Assembly (NCBI GenBank): GCA_007922195.1
Contig: ML682003.1
Span: 6,169,694-6,233,693 of the forward strand
Reading direction: 5' to 3'
DNA length: 64,000 nt
Source of the DNA: Podocnemis expansa
Taxonomy: Eukaryota > Chordata > Testudines > Podocnemididae
A program made the position numbers and the translations under genes. The notes under the pieces were generated by a model. It did no database searches. It saw only the letters and a program-made list of their open reading frames with translations, and was not told the origin of the DNA. This document shows, piece after piece, positions 1 through 12,225 of this stretch. Position 1 is the stretch's first letter. Every line of letters begins with the position of its first letter.

Positions 1-320
1 CAACAGCTGGCCATTGCCACAAGTTGGCCTCATTCTGGAACCTGTCCAGCTCACCAGACACTGCTCTTCTCCATTTTCCAGTCACAGGTGTTTTCCCCTA
101 TACAATTAGTCTGTATAAGCTTTAGGGTAAATTCCACCAGTAAAATGGTATCTACAGTCTCCCAACTACCATCAGTAACCTGCAGGGGTGCTCAGAGCCA
201 CTGATCAGACTGGAAACTCTCTACATAAAAGGGAAGCCATTTCAACCCACGGGGTGCACCATCCCAGCTCCTAGTTCCTGCACCTACCCCTTCCTCATTC
301 ATCCAGAGAGTCCAAATCAA
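1..320. other. Unassigned left-edge sequence
   Basis: No gene or repeat is recognised. If MROH1 continues leftward, this is intronic. Confidence 0.5.
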
Positions 321-329
321 AAAGCGATG

Positions 330-705
330 TTGGACTAGATGATTGCACTATTCCTGTGTAACACAGCTAAAGAACAGCACAAAATCATTCCTAGAGCAGA
401 ACTTTTAGAAAAACATCCAGTCTTGATTGGAAAGTCATTCATGATGGAGAATCCACCACAACCCTTGGGAAAGGAACCACTGGACAGCTACCTTCACTGT
501 TACAAATCTGTGTCTTATTTCCAGTCTGAATTTGTCTAGCTTCCACTTCCAGCCATTGGATCCTGTTAGTGATCAGTAACCCCTTTGCCTTCTCTTTGGT
601 AAGCAATGAGATGGGGCACCTTCACAAACAGCCATTGTTTCTAACCCTTCAGTCACTTTTGCAGCTTTTCTCTGAATCCCCTCCACTCCTTCAGCCCCCT
701 GGTCA
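330..705 (-). mobile_element. CR1/L3-like LINE, 3' fragment
   Basis: Read on the minus strand, this contains decayed reverse-transcriptase C-terminal and 3' UTR sequence of the CR1 type. It includes a GGGTTGTGGTGGATTCTCCA block, a GATTGGATGTTTTTCTAAAA-like block and, at the left edge, a GACTAGATGAT-like tail. It is truncated at its 5' end and has no usable ORF. Confidence 0.6.
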
Positions 706-2080
706 TATTGCGAGTCTCCTGTTCAAGGCTCATGTAGCTGTTTCCCTGCCACTCTGGAGCCTCAAGCAGGGACAGCCCAATGCCTTCTATTCTCCACCTG
801 AGGAGCATCAGTCTAGTGTCTGTAGGCTGCGATACACGGTCAGGTCTGTTGGTGAGTCAGCCTACAGTACGGTCTAAGCTAGACAGCAGATCAGACTAGA
901 TGATCACATGGTCTCTACTGGCCTTAAACTCTAGGACAACATCCTGCAAATCTGTGGAGATCTGCTTCATAGCTGAGGATATGCACGTCCACAGATGGGA
1001 TGCAGATATCCATGGACCATTTGATGATTGCATATGTAGGTGGCCACAGCTGCTAGGTGGGAAGGGTAGACAGGTTTCCTCAGCTTTTAGGTGGGGGAGT
1101 AGGGTTCATCAGCTTTTAGGATGGCAGAGGTCAACAGTTCATGGAGGGCTGTTTCAGAAAACAACTGATAAGCACATATGGATAAGTCTAAACAAGGGAG
1201 GGTGGATTATGGTCTGATGAAAGTTTATTCCTGATCAGATGTGGATCCACATGTTTGTATCTATGTGGGGTTCTACTCTAGAACTAAATCCCCCTCCCAT
1301 AGCATGGGAACTTGGCTCTATCATCATCAGTCTCTCTGTGGAGTCAAGGGAACCTCTGTTTGCCATATGCTGATGATGGGCGGGACCTCACCAAACTTCT
1401 GGCAGTTACACACACCAGCCTGGGAACAAGGGACCCACCTGCAGTTCTAAGGTGATCCACGCTGTTCCGCTCATAGCCACTGGACTAGATGACCATGACA
1501 AAATACAGATCCTGCTCTTGTCCATCACCAGCTGCAGTGCCCATAAATTGCTTTCAGAAAATAAAGAGCACAAAACAGGCAACTAATTCCCATGTCTTCT
1601 TTCACTGATGGTTGAAGAAGGTTTTACTCCAAGTCCCGCAGTGTGATAGCTGGCAATCTCGCATGCTAGGCTTTTTGTGAAACCAACTCCAGACCCCCTA
1701 TATTGCTTTGGTTCTACACAACAACTCTCCAGATATATTGTAAATAGTTGGTGCCTACTAACAGAATGTCAGAGCCCTTTGACTGAAGGAGTTTAGTCAG
1801 TCTGCTAGCTCAGTGGGGCAGCTACTAAGTAAAGAGAGAAAAGTCACATTAGTTGGTTTGGATGAAGTTACCTTATTTACATGTTCTGTAGACTCCACTC
1901 AGTACTAAAACCAAAGCACTTCAGATCTGTGTTCTTCAGAGTTTGCCTGCAACACCCAGTCTCAGCATCACCAGGTGTACACCAAATGCTAGATCCCATT
2001 TGGGCACATATTCCTTCTTTCTACATGTTAATACAGCACCTAGCACATCCTGAGGGCACTTGTAATACCCAGTGCATCAC
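706..2080. other. Unassigned intronic sequence
   Basis: Apart from a short LINE/SINE-like tail at 862-945 and a possible L2/MIR-like scrap near 2025-2055 (TACAGCACCTAGCACA-like), I recognise nothing. The small ORFs here look random. Confidence 0.45.
862..945 (+). repeat. L2/CR1-type 3' tail fragment
   Basis: It carries CAGACTAGATGATCAC followed by a TCTCTACTGGCCTTAAACTC-like run. The same tail recurs at 52748-52856 and 54121-54201 and matches a tail common in turtle LINE and SINE repeats. Confidence 0.55.
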
Positions 2081-2084
2081 TTGT

Positions 2085-3234
2085 GGATATAGGGGAAGAG
2101 GTAGATATGGTGTATCTAGACTTTAGTGAGGCTTTTGATATGGTCTTGCATCACCATCTCATTAACAAGCTAGGGAAATGCAGCCTTGATGGAGCTACTA
2201 TAAGAGGGGTAAAAAAATGGTTGGATAACCATTCCCAAAAAGTAATCATCAATGGTTCACAGTCATGCAGGAAAGGCATAATGGGTGGGGTACCACAGGG
2301 ATCTGTTCTGTTCAATATTTTCACCAAATGATTTAGATGATAGCATAGAGACCACACTTACAACATTTGTGGATGATACCAAGCTAGGAGGCACTGCAAG
2401 TGCTTTGAAGGATAGGATCGCAATTCAAAATGATTTGGACAAACTGGTAAAATGGTCTCAGGTAAACAGAATGAAATTCAATAAAGACAAGTGCAAAGTC
2501 CTCCACTTAGGAAAGAACAATCCACTGCACACTTACAAAATGGGCAGTGACTGCCTAGGAAGGAGTACTGGGGAAAGGGATCTGGGGGTAATAGTGGACC
2601 ACAAGCTAAATACGAGTCCACAGTGTAACGCTGTTGCAAAAAAGCAAACACCATTCTTGGGTGCATTAACAGGAGTACTACGAGGAAGACACAAGAAGTA
2701 ATTCTTCCACTCTACTCAGCCCTGATTAGATCTCAACAGGAGTATTGTGTCCAGTTCTGGGTACCCCATTTCAGGAAAGATGTGGACAAACTGAAGAAAG
2801 TCCAGAGAAGAGCAACACGAATGATCAGAGATCAGGAACACTTGACTTATGAGGGAAGATTTAAAGAGCTGGGTCTGCTTTGTCTGGAAATGAGGAGACA
2901 AGATAACAGTTTTCAGGTACCTAAAGGGTTGTTCTGAGGAGGAAGTAGAAAAATTATTCTCCTTAACAGTTGATGATCGGACAAGAAGCAATGGTCTTAA
3001 ATTACAGCAAGGGAGGTTTAGGTTGGACATTAGGAAAAAATTCTTAACTTTTAGGGCAATTAACCTGGAATAAGTTGCCTAGGCAGGCTGTGGAATCTCC
3101 ATCACTGGAAGTGTTTCAGAGCAGGTTAGACAAGCTCCTGTCAGGGATGGTTTAAGAGAATCCTTGGTGCTGCCATGAGTGCAGGGGACTTGACTCAATG
3201 ACCTCTCATGGGCCCTTCCGGTTTCTGTGATTCT
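2085..3234 (+). mobile_element. CR1 LINE, 5'-truncated copy (reverse transcriptase 3' half)
   Basis: Broken plus-strand reading frames give the CR1 reverse transcriptase: VYLDFSEAFDMV, GVPQGSVLFN and a VDDTKLGG block in the place of the FADDT catalytic motif, then EERDLGV-like and KDVDKLKKVQRRATRMI blocks. Several frameshifts and stops make it inactive. The 3' end at about 3234 finishes in the TCTGTGATTCT-type tail of CR1. It is inserted in the strand opposite to MROH1. Confidence 0.88.
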
Positions 3235-6200
3235 CCCACTGGCCAGAAGTCACAGTGAATCATGACTTTTCTGCAGAATAGAAACTCTGATCTGCAAGTC
3301 TATATAACCTCCAAACTTCCTCAGTACAGGCAGCAGGCTGGACCAAACAGGATCCAGAAGGATTTTATGGAGAATTTTCTTGGCACATCAAGAAATCAGC
3401 ACCGCAAGTAAACAAGTAAGATCCCAGCCAGTCTGGTAATGGAAGAGGCATATGGCTTTTGGTTGTGGGGCAGTGGCCTTCTGGCCATCCCACACAAGGT
3501 CTCCAATAGCAGGTTACACAAACTCATTCACACACAGTGCAATGCTGCATTTTGGGGCCTGTGTGGATTGCCTTGTTTAGAGCTGCAAAGCTGGTCTCAT
3601 AACAAGACAGGAAAATGCATATGACAAGTAGCCAGGGGGCATGAGAATTCAGATCCATTTCTCAGCAAGTGCCCACACCACAATCCTGCCCAGCCCACAC
3701 CACAGGTCTGTGGATCCATTTAACCAGAGAGATGGCTTTCCCACTCACATTTTGGATGTCAGATACCCCATGGCAGGAAGCCTAGGATAGCCAGCAAGCC
3801 TCACTCTGGGACTCATGATATTTGACCAGACATGGGCAGAAACACAAACCTGCATGAATTAAGAGAAGGGGTTTGGGGTCCCCCAGGGGCAGATGGAAGA
3901 TCAGTCAAGACAAGACTGTAGCATCTAGCACTAGCACTCAACAGCTGAAGGGCCCCAGCAAAGAAGAATTTGCCAGGCCCTAGCGTAACCCTGTATAGCC
4001 ATGAATTGTTCCACACTGATGCCAGAGGTAGGGGGGAAGGGGCTAACTGCACCATGCTGACCAGGACATGGCAATTTAGGGTTTTCCTGTATGTCTCAAA
4101 GTGCCTCAGGACCAGATGCACAGCACATGCCTCAAGAGAATGGAGCACAGGCAAGGACCTGCTGGGAGGTGATGAAGACACAGCAGCCTTCCTGATGAAC
4201 TAGGCCAAGAACTCACGGTTGTGTAGCCATCCAAGAACCTGGAGTTGGTGACCCCTCAGAAGAGCAACCAAGGCAGCAATCCTGAGCACTAAGCCCCAGA
4301 GTTTGCCCAGCCAGACAAGTCATTGATAGAAAGGTGCACACTAGCCTCAGAGAAGGGGAGGTCCATTTTACTGTTGCAGAAGGCAGGCATCCCAGCTCCA
4401 GAATCCCCTTAGCCTTGTTAACACCAATGGTTAAACTGAAGCAAGACACCAATCTAGGGAGCCACAGCAACAGCTCCATAAGACAGATCATTAAAGTGGG
4501 TCATTCACTAGGTTTGCTTCTTCCACTGTCTTGTAGCCACTTCCCACCTTCCCAACGAAAGCCTGCATCTTCCAGGGCTTCTTCCTGCCAAGCCATCAGA
4601 TTTACCTTTGCCGGCTCTCTTCAGCTTTTAAATATCACAGGGGCTTTGAATTCAAAACGTGGCCAGAAAACGACTGGGAGCAGCCAGGAACTTCACATAT
4701 TTTCTGTACCTTGGACAAGTGCTGTTTCACCCCCACCCATAATTAATTAGCAACGACTTCACAGATGTGGAGTCAAGAGCACACAGAAACCAGGGATCAG
4801 GCCAGGGTGCTGTTGTCGTCAGTAGGTGAGACAAGCCTAGATTGGGTTGGTAAAATGCCGTCCCCTCCACCTCCCAATCACAGCATCTTCCCTCCCCCTA
4901 GCACTGCAGCTGCTCTGCTCAGTACCCCCTGGAAAGCAGAGCAGAGCTCAGAGGCAGATGGACACATGGACAGTAGCAGTGTCCAGTTTCTCTTTTTTTG
5001 GAAGAAATCTCTGGAGCTCCACATGAAGACACACCTCAGCTCAAGTGCAAAAGAAGCACTCAAGCCAGGCTACTTTTACAAGATGTCACAGAGCTTTATT
5101 GACAAGTCACTTTACACAATGCAAGTCACGAGCATCTAGCACATAATGCCACAGGCCACTGCCACTCCCACTCCAACTTCCACTACACTAGGTTCTCTGG
5201 TGGAACATTTCCTAACAGAGCTGGATCAGTGCTCATGAGTTGTTGGACTGTGGAACAGCCCCCTTCCTCAGCAAAGTCACACGGGCCTCACTTTCCACTT
5301 CTAAAATCACGAACAGAGAACCCTTTTGAGCACGCCCAGGAAGACCCACTACCTGGGAGCTGCCTTTGTGTCTCTTCCCTCTGGGACTTGGAGGAATTCT
5401 AGGACACTGTGGGGACCACCAATCCCTCCTGCAGCCAGCATGTTACAGGGATGATCAACCAGTTCCTGCTCAAGAAGACTGGAGACTGTGATGGGTTGCA
5501 AGACACCTAAGAGCAATGAGGTCTGGCCTTTGCACTCAGAGCCAAGAGCTTTGCCTCACAAAAGATCAGAGGGGACCACAGCACCCTACTGTGAAATTAA
5601 GGACACATGTTTAACACTTCTTTCTCTCTGTGCCCAGAACAGCACCCATCCTGCTGTACTTTGGCTCTTGCCCCATATGCTCTGAAAGCTGGTTTTTGGA
5701 GGAAGAGCTGTCGTTTCTGGCTCCTGCACCTCCCTCCCTGGGAGGCTACCAACTGCTCCAAGTTCCTTTAAGTGCTCCTCAGGTTCTGGTGGTCTGGGGT
5801 CTGGCTGAGATCTCTCACCATGCATCTCTTCCAGAAGTCATTAAGGAGGAGGAAGAGTGAGTTGAGAGAACAGACAGTACTGGCTGCACTCGGCCAAAGC
5901 CACAAGAGCCAGAGGCATGAAGTGTGCAAGTCTCTTAAGCAATTGTGAGAATTTCGGTCAGAGTTCACAAGTATGGTGGCCTCCTGACACCATCACAGCC
6001 GAGGCTCTGCCAAGCTGCCCCCAGATAGCATAACCTTCCTCCCAGAGCCAGTACGGAGAGTCCAAGATGTTGCCAGGATCTACACATCAGCAGGAAACAG
6101 CAGCAGTGCAGAGGCAAGCTGAACTTCAGCTTCAGCCACTTCTTTAAGTTTTTGTTTTAACATGTGGTCTAAATAAAACCCTAATCAGAGCAGCTCTGCT

Positions 6201-8724
6201 TTCCAGTGTAACAACCTGTTTCCATTCATTACAACTCAAGGCTGGAAAAGCTACCATATGAATTAGTGGCAGCTTTCCAAAGCTGAAAATAGGGCCTATC
6301 ACATTTTGTCAGATAGAGTTTGATCACTCTAAAGCAGCCGTAGAGAGCCACCAATGCAGACAGTGCCCCCAAGAGATGGTAGCACAGCTTTCCTTGGAAC
6401 CATCTCAGCACACACTGTCTCACACAGCATAAACTATTGACTGGAGCTTGAGTCACAGAAGCCGCTCGAGCGCCAGATCTGGGTCTGCGCAGTGCTCTAG
6501 TCAGGAAATGAAACTTCTGTGTAACAACAGGACATGAACCATGTTCAAATCTTAAACCCCACCAGAACGCAGGACGAGGCCCCAGCTACTCCGGGACTGA
6601 TGGAGGTGCCAACATCCAGTGTGCCACACATACGTCACCCAGCACCTAGCATCTCCCCAATAGCTCTGGTGGGTGAGAAGGCAAAGAAGGGTTTTTTCCA
6701 GTCCAATTTGGCATATTTTGCTCCGGCTGCCTTGGGTCCGAGTCTACCACTATCTCCAGGGACTGCAGTGGGTAACAGACTCACCCCCTCTCAAGACACA
6801 TTTCCAGCCTAGCATTCCTGATTCACTGCAGTGTTCCCAGGTGTCTCACAGCAGCCTCATATCACCATGTTACTGGGCTGCCACAATTGCTATGGGTGCA
6901 GCCACCAGCAAGGCACTGCCTTGCTTCACACTGCTGGGTGCTTCAGTCAAAACCTCCACCTTATTTTACCTGCCTGGATTCAGACAAGTCATACACTTGA
7001 GACAACGAGGATGACTCAGATCTGCAGGGGTGGATGAATTCACTGTGAAGCAGTGCCAGAGACTCGAATCTGCAAAGAGCTGCCTCCTGGATGCTAATCG
7101 CGCCAGCGCCATCTATTGGCACCAAATCAAGAACAACTGTTCAGTTTCCCTTTCTCCTGGAACAAAAATGCTGCTGCTTTGGCTACAAAGAGCTGAGTTT
7201 GTTTCCTTCATGCAAGTAGATAAAGGGGCACAGGAACCCCCATCCAGTGCTGTTTAACAGGGCTATTGTCCAGTGTCCTCCTGGGGAACAGCCAGTCACA
7301 CGCCTCCCTCAAGGTCCCATTTGCCTACAAGTAAGGAGAGAATTCCCCCTCAGGGTGCTTGAAAGCCTGTTGTGTTACTGCTATCTGTGCCTGCAGGTCT
7401 TCTGCACAGTACAAGAAGAAAGATTTCAGTGGGGACAGGAGGTAGGAAGGAGAAGAGGGCACACTCTGAACTTACTTGAACTCCTGTGATCCTATGGAAG
7501 TCAGATCAGAATGAAGGCTTGAGTTACTGTACACCCTGAAGCCTGAACAGCAAGACAGCATAACTTCTCAACTGGAGCTGGCACTAGGATGCTGTTGAGT
7601 GCAAAGCTACTAGCTGCAGCCCAACATGCGGAAGGGATTTACTTACTGATGCTCTTGCCCCAAAGTCCCACAGCAAGTGACTGCATGGTAACCAGGGCAT
7701 CAGTAAGCTTGAAGTTTACCTCCAGCAGAGGGAGATGGAATGGCCCCACTCTAAGCAGGGCTTCCTGCTGGGGGGAAAAAAAAACAAACAACTCCTCCAG
7801 GAAATCAGTGGACTGGGGAAGGGAGCCACACAAGGCTTGGAAGAACGCAGGAAGCTGCATGGGTGTGGGAGGTGACTTCCTGAGGAGACAAAACACAGAT
7901 GACCAGAACTATACAGCATTTCCATCCAACACAATCCACAAAAATGGCTCAAGTTCAATCACATCAGGACCAGCCTTAATGTGTTCTGCCCTACACTCGC
8001 TCTGCCTCTCTACCAGTCAGCAAGGACCATTGTCCACATGCACCTTATTGGCTCTGATCAGACAGCGCAACCTGTCCAAAGGATGTCACCCCGGGAGGCA
8101 TTCCCTGCCAGCCATCAAGTGCTCTGATGCCATGGACTTGGAATCTTGGATTTACACCTATTATTGAGCAAGACTCTTTACAAAGAACTCAATGGATAAC
8201 GTCAGAGTGGGATCTTTGCCCACTGAAATCCAAATGATGGGACTGTCCACATGTAGACATTTTCTAAAAGAGCAATTCTGCTATCAGTTCACACCCCATC
8301 TTACTCCAGTATAGCTTTCTTGTGTAGATGAGCCCTTAGGAGCATGAATGCATTAGGGTTTCCCCATAGTGCCAGAATGCTTCATTTACAAACATCATAA
8401 ACACAAGACTCTTGCAAGGAACATACCTATCAGTAGCCATATGGGAAACTGCTCCAATGTTATAGCTACAACATTGCAGGGAACCAGTCAGGAAACCAGG
8501 ACACGTAGCCCAGTTTTGGCTTTCTGGAAAATAAAACCACACATCCCTACTGTGTAACATGGAAGCAGAGACAGACAGAAATGTGGAACCAGAGCAAGAA
8601 CTAGAGAGATCATCCGGTGAAGTAGGCATTTGAGTCAAGCTTGAAGGAAACAACACATACAATTAAAACTCACTCAGAAGGGCCACAAACCACAACCTTT
8701 ACAAGCAGAAGTTAAATCCCATTA
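3235..8724. other. Unassigned sequence, probably MROH1 intron
   Basis: 5.5 kb in which I recognise no MROH1 exon, no other gene and no transposon body. The minus strand has one AATAAA at 5095-5100. The longest ORF (7589-8167, plus, 192 codons) resembles no protein I know and has low-complexity, random-looking composition. Confidence 0.5.
5095..5100 (-). promoter_or_regulatory. Possible polyadenylation signal AATAAA (minus strand)
   Basis: Minus-strand AATAAA in the context GTCAATAAAGCTCTGTGACA. It would be in the right sense for an MROH1 3' end, but I found no coding exon just upstream of it, and hexamers of this kind occur by chance. Confidence 0.15.
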
Positions 8725-10199
8725 AGAAAAATAGAAAGGCACAAACACTCCAGCAAGTGAAGTGTAAAAAACCAATTAAGAAGGCCAAAAATGAATGCGA
8801 AAAACAGGTAGCCAAAAACTCAAATTTTTTTTTGCTGTAACTTAAGTCCATTAGAAGCAAGAAGTTGCTAAACAACCAGTGGGGCACATTGGATGATCAA
8901 GAGGCTAAAGAAAACAAACTGCAGAGGAAAGAAAAGAAAGCCTTCATATCAGTCTTCACAGCTGAGTATGTGACAGATTCCCATACTAGAGCCATTCTTT
9001 TTGGTGATAACTATGAAAAAATATCCCCAACTGCAGTGGCACAGGTGGTTTTGGAACAAATTGATAAAATTAAACAGGAACATATCACCAGGACCAGGTG
9101 GCATCTACCCAAGAGTTCACACAGAACTCAATAGTAAAACTGCAGGACTACTAACTGTGGAGTGTAACCTATCATTTAAATCATCTTCAGAACCAGAGGA
9201 CTGGAGGAAAGCTAATGTGATGCCAATTTTTAAAAAAGGCTCCAGAAGTGATCCTGGCAGTTACAGGCTGACAAACCTGACTTCAGTACCAGGCAAACTA
9301 CTCAAAATAATAGTTAAAAAATAATCAGACATACAGATGAACATCATTTGTTGGGGAAGAATCAACATGGATTTTGTAAAGAGAAATCATGCCTCATGAA
9401 TTTTTTCTGAATGGATCAACAGGGATGCAGACAAGGGTGATTCAGTGAATATAGTGTATTCAGATTTTCAGAAAGCCCTTGACAAGGTCCCTCATCAAAA
9501 GACTCTCCAGCAAAGTAAGAGGTCAGACAGAGGGGAAAAAAAGGGATGGTCCTCTCCTGGATCAGTAACTGGTCAAAAGATAAAAATGAAAGGGTAGGAA
9601 TAAATGGTTAGTTTTCAGAATGGAGGTAAGTAGCAGCATCCCCAGAGGTCTATAGTGGAACCAAAGCTGTTTAATATATTCATAAATGATCTGGGGGAAA
9701 AAAAGGAGTGAATAGCAAGGTGGCAAAATTCTCAGATGATACAGAACAACTCAAGACAGACTGGGAAGGGCTACAAAGGGATCTCTCAAAACTGGATGAC
9801 TTGGCAACAACATGGAAGTGTTGATAAATGCAAAATAATGCACATTGGAAAACCAAATCCCAACGATACATGTAAATGAGAGGATCTGAATTAGCTGCTG
9901 TTAATAAGAAAGATCTTGGAATCCACTTTAGATAGTCCTCAGACAACACCCACTCAACGTGCAGCAGCAGTCAAAAAGACTAAATGTTGGGCATCATTAG
10001 GAGAGGGACGGATAATAGGACAGGAAATATTGTATTGCCTCATGATATGTCCCCATCTTTAGCACTGTTTGTAGATCTGATCACCCCATCTCTAAGAGAG
10101 ATACTGGAAGAGGTACAGAAAGTGAAACTAAAATTATTAGGGATATGGAAAAGCTTCTAAATGAGAAGACTGGGACTTTTCATCCTGGAAAAGAGAGAA
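8725..10199 (+). mobile_element. Older CR1 LINE, left part (host of the nested cluster)
   Basis: Plus-strand fragments match a CR1 reverse transcriptase in order: KQPVGTLDD-like, VLEQIDKI, GGIYPRVHTEL, EDWRKANVMPIFKKGSRSDP, and LFNIFINDLG. Frameshifts and stops are frequent. The copy breaks off at about 10199 after a GGACTTTTCATCCTGGAAAA block and resumes at 18118, so it was split by later insertions. It lacks the 5' end. Confidence 0.85.
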
Positions 10200-10812
10200 A
10201 AAGGAAGGGGTTCTACAAGTATGTCAGCAACAAGAAGAGGATCAGGGATGGTGTAGGTCCCTTCCTGAATGGGGAGGTATTCTCATGGTGGAGAATGTGG
10301 AAAAGGCTGAAATACTCAATGCTTTCCTTACTTCAGTCTTCATAGGCAGGGTCAACTGCCAAGGCTACTATACTGGGTAACGCAGAATGGAGAGAAGGAG
10401 AGCAGCCCATGGTGATGGAAGGTCAGGTTAGGGACTACTTAAAGAAGCTGGATGTGCACAAGTCTATGTGGCCGGATGAACTGCATCCAAGGATGCTGAG
10501 GAAGATGGCCAATGTGATTGCAGAGCTACTGACCATTATGATCAAAAACTCGCAGCAAATGGGGGAGGTCGCAGAGGATTGGAAGAAGGCAAATCTAGTA
10601 CCTATCAGCAAGAAAGGGAAAAAGGAGAATCTGGGGAACTACAGACCTGTCAGCTTCATCTCAATTCCTGGAAAAGTCACGGAGCAGGTCCTCAAAAACA
10701 CTTAGATGAAAACAGAGTGATCAGGAGCAGGCAGCATGGATTTAACAAGGGCAAATCATGCCTGACCAACCACATTGCCTTCTGTGATCAGATGACTGGA
10801 TTTGTAGACGCA
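10200..10812 (+). mobile_element. Second CR1 LINE, left part (inserted in the older CR1)
   Basis: The plus-strand open stretch at 10409-10705 reads GPDELHPR-like (WPDELHPRMLRKMANVIAEL), EDWKKANLVPISKKGKKENL and NYRPVSFISIPGKV, the CR1 fingers region. It begins with TTCTACAAGTATGTCAGCAA, well inside CR1, so it is 5'-truncated. It is cut at about 10813 by the DIRS element and resumes at 16777. Confidence 0.88.
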
Positions 10813-10845
10813 GAAACGGAGGTTACTCACCTTGTGCAATAGCCG

Positions 10846-11030
10846 TGCTTCTTCGAGATGCGTGTCCCTGCACTGCTCCACTGTAGGTGTGTGGCTGCGC
10901 CCGCACCTAACACCAGAGATTTTGACAGTAGAGTGCCCGAGGGGGAAGCGCGCTGCCACGGTGACATCACTGCTATCTTCCTGCCATTTGGAATGCGCTC
11001 TCCCCCCTCCCACCCGTCAGTTCCTTCTCT
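10846..11030. repeat. DIRS copy 1, left inverted terminal repeat
   Basis: Inverted match to about 16598-16776. Shared blocks include CTCCACTGTAGGTGTGTGGC, GCCCGCACCTAACACCAGAG, GAGTGCCCGAGGGGGAAGCG and CCCACCCGTCAGTTCCTTCT. The outermost 30-40 bases differ more between the two ends than the body does. Confidence 0.93.
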
Positions 11031-11084
11031 ACCGCGAAGTACCTAGTGGATGAGACTCCGAAGCAGAGGGGAGGTGGGTGGGTA

Positions 11085-11190
11085 GTGGAGCAGTGCGGGG
11101 ACACGCATCTCGAAGAAACACGGCTACTGCACAAGGTGAGTAACCTCCGTTTCTTCTTCGAGCAGTGTCCCCGCTGCTCCACTGTAGGTG
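11085..11190. repeat. DIRS copy 1, internal complementary region
   Basis: The left half (11085-11155) is the reverse complement of the element's left end at 10813-10883. The right half (about 11150-11190) is the reverse complement of its right end at 16737-16776. The two ends are therefore represented back to back just beyond the recombinase 3' end, the diagnostic DIRS arrangement thought to template joining of the ends during replication. Confidence 0.92.
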
Positions 11191-11204
11191 ATTACGTAGC
11201 AGTG

Positions 11205-12170
11205 TCACTCTCTGGAGGCGGGACCTTCGGAGTCGTCCCTTCTTACGGTGTTAAGCACTGCAAGACCCACGGCAGTGTCTATAGAGGCATGTTGATCCAT
11301 GGCATAGCGTTTCACGAAAGTGTCTGCCGACGCCCAAGTGGCGGCCTTACATATGTCCAACATGGGGACGTTGCGAAGGAAGGCTGTAGTGCTAGAGACC
11401 GCCCTGGTAGAGTGAGTTCTGATAACGCCGGGAGGTTCAAGTCCACATTTCTGATATGCGAGCCGGATACAGCTCGAGATCCATTTGGACAATCTCTGAC
11501 TCGATATGGGATTGCCCTTAGATCTTTCCATTGTTGAAATAAATAGACGAGGAGTGTTCCGGAATGATTTCGTCCTGTCGATATAGAATGAGACTGCCCA
11601 TTTCACGTCTAAAGTGTGTAACGCTGCCTCCTCTGGGCCAGCATGAGGTTTTGGGTAAAAAACCGGGAGGTGAATTGTCTGGTTAATGTGAAACGTAGAA
11701 GAAACCTTTGGCATAAATTTCGGATGGGGCCGAAGGGAGATCTTGTCTTTCATGAGCATTGTAAATGGGGGACAAGCCATGAGAGCCCCCAGTTCGCTCA
11801 CTCGCCGGGCTGATGTTACTGCCACCAGGAAAGCCACCTTCATTGAGAGATGCAGCAATGAACAGGTAGCCATGGGCTCAAATGGTGGCCTGGTAAGTGC
11901 CTGCAGAACCAAAGAAAGGTCCCAAGGATAAACAGGAGGTCTGACATCCGGGTAAGTATTTTGTACCCCCACCAGGAAACGCTTGATGATAGGATGCGAA
12001 AATAAGGAACAATCATCTACTGGCTCGTGAAATGTGGATACTGCCGCTAGATGTACCCACAGAGTGGCCATCGTCAACCCTTTTTCTTTCAGGTCGAGGA
12101 GATCGTCCAGTACCGCTGGAATGGATGCCGACTGCGGAACAACTGACCCCAGGTAAGAAATCTGTTCCAT
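11205..12170 (-). pseudogene. DIRS copy 1 tyrosine recombinase (N-terminal frame broken)
   Basis: This 321-codon open stretch shows the tyrosine-recombinase signature: SARRVSELGAL with the first catalytic Arg, HSTRAVSSTTAFL with the His-x-x-Arg box, then KAATWASADTFVKRY with the nucleophilic Tyr. The N-terminal core-binding part (TRATYLQKWNRFLTWG) lies in another frame up to about 12089-12140, so a frameshift separates it. This enzyme would insert the circular DNA form in place of an integrase. The catalytic residues are still readable. Confidence 0.9.
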
Positions 12171-12225
12171 TTTTGCAGGTAGGTAGCCCTCGTCACTGGC
12201 TTCCGACTATTTAGTAACACCTGTT

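Noticed and set aside
5095..6500. MROH1 3' untranslated region upstream of the minus-strand AATAAA
   Set aside because: No C-terminal coding block was found next to it; kept only as a very low-confidence signal.
7589..8167. 192-codon plus-strand ORF
   Set aside because: No domain, no conserved composition, and no splice or promoter context; length alone is not convincing in this base composition.
10832..11182. Several small ORFs over the left end of DIRS copy 1
   Set aside because: They fall in the terminal repeat and internal complementary region, which are non-coding; similar ORFs appear at the right end because the sequence is inverted.
11205..12170. Phage or bacterial integrase by transfer
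   Set aside because: The recombinase lies in a DIRS element with reverse transcriptase and matching terminal structure, so it is a normal eukaryotic retroelement enzyme.
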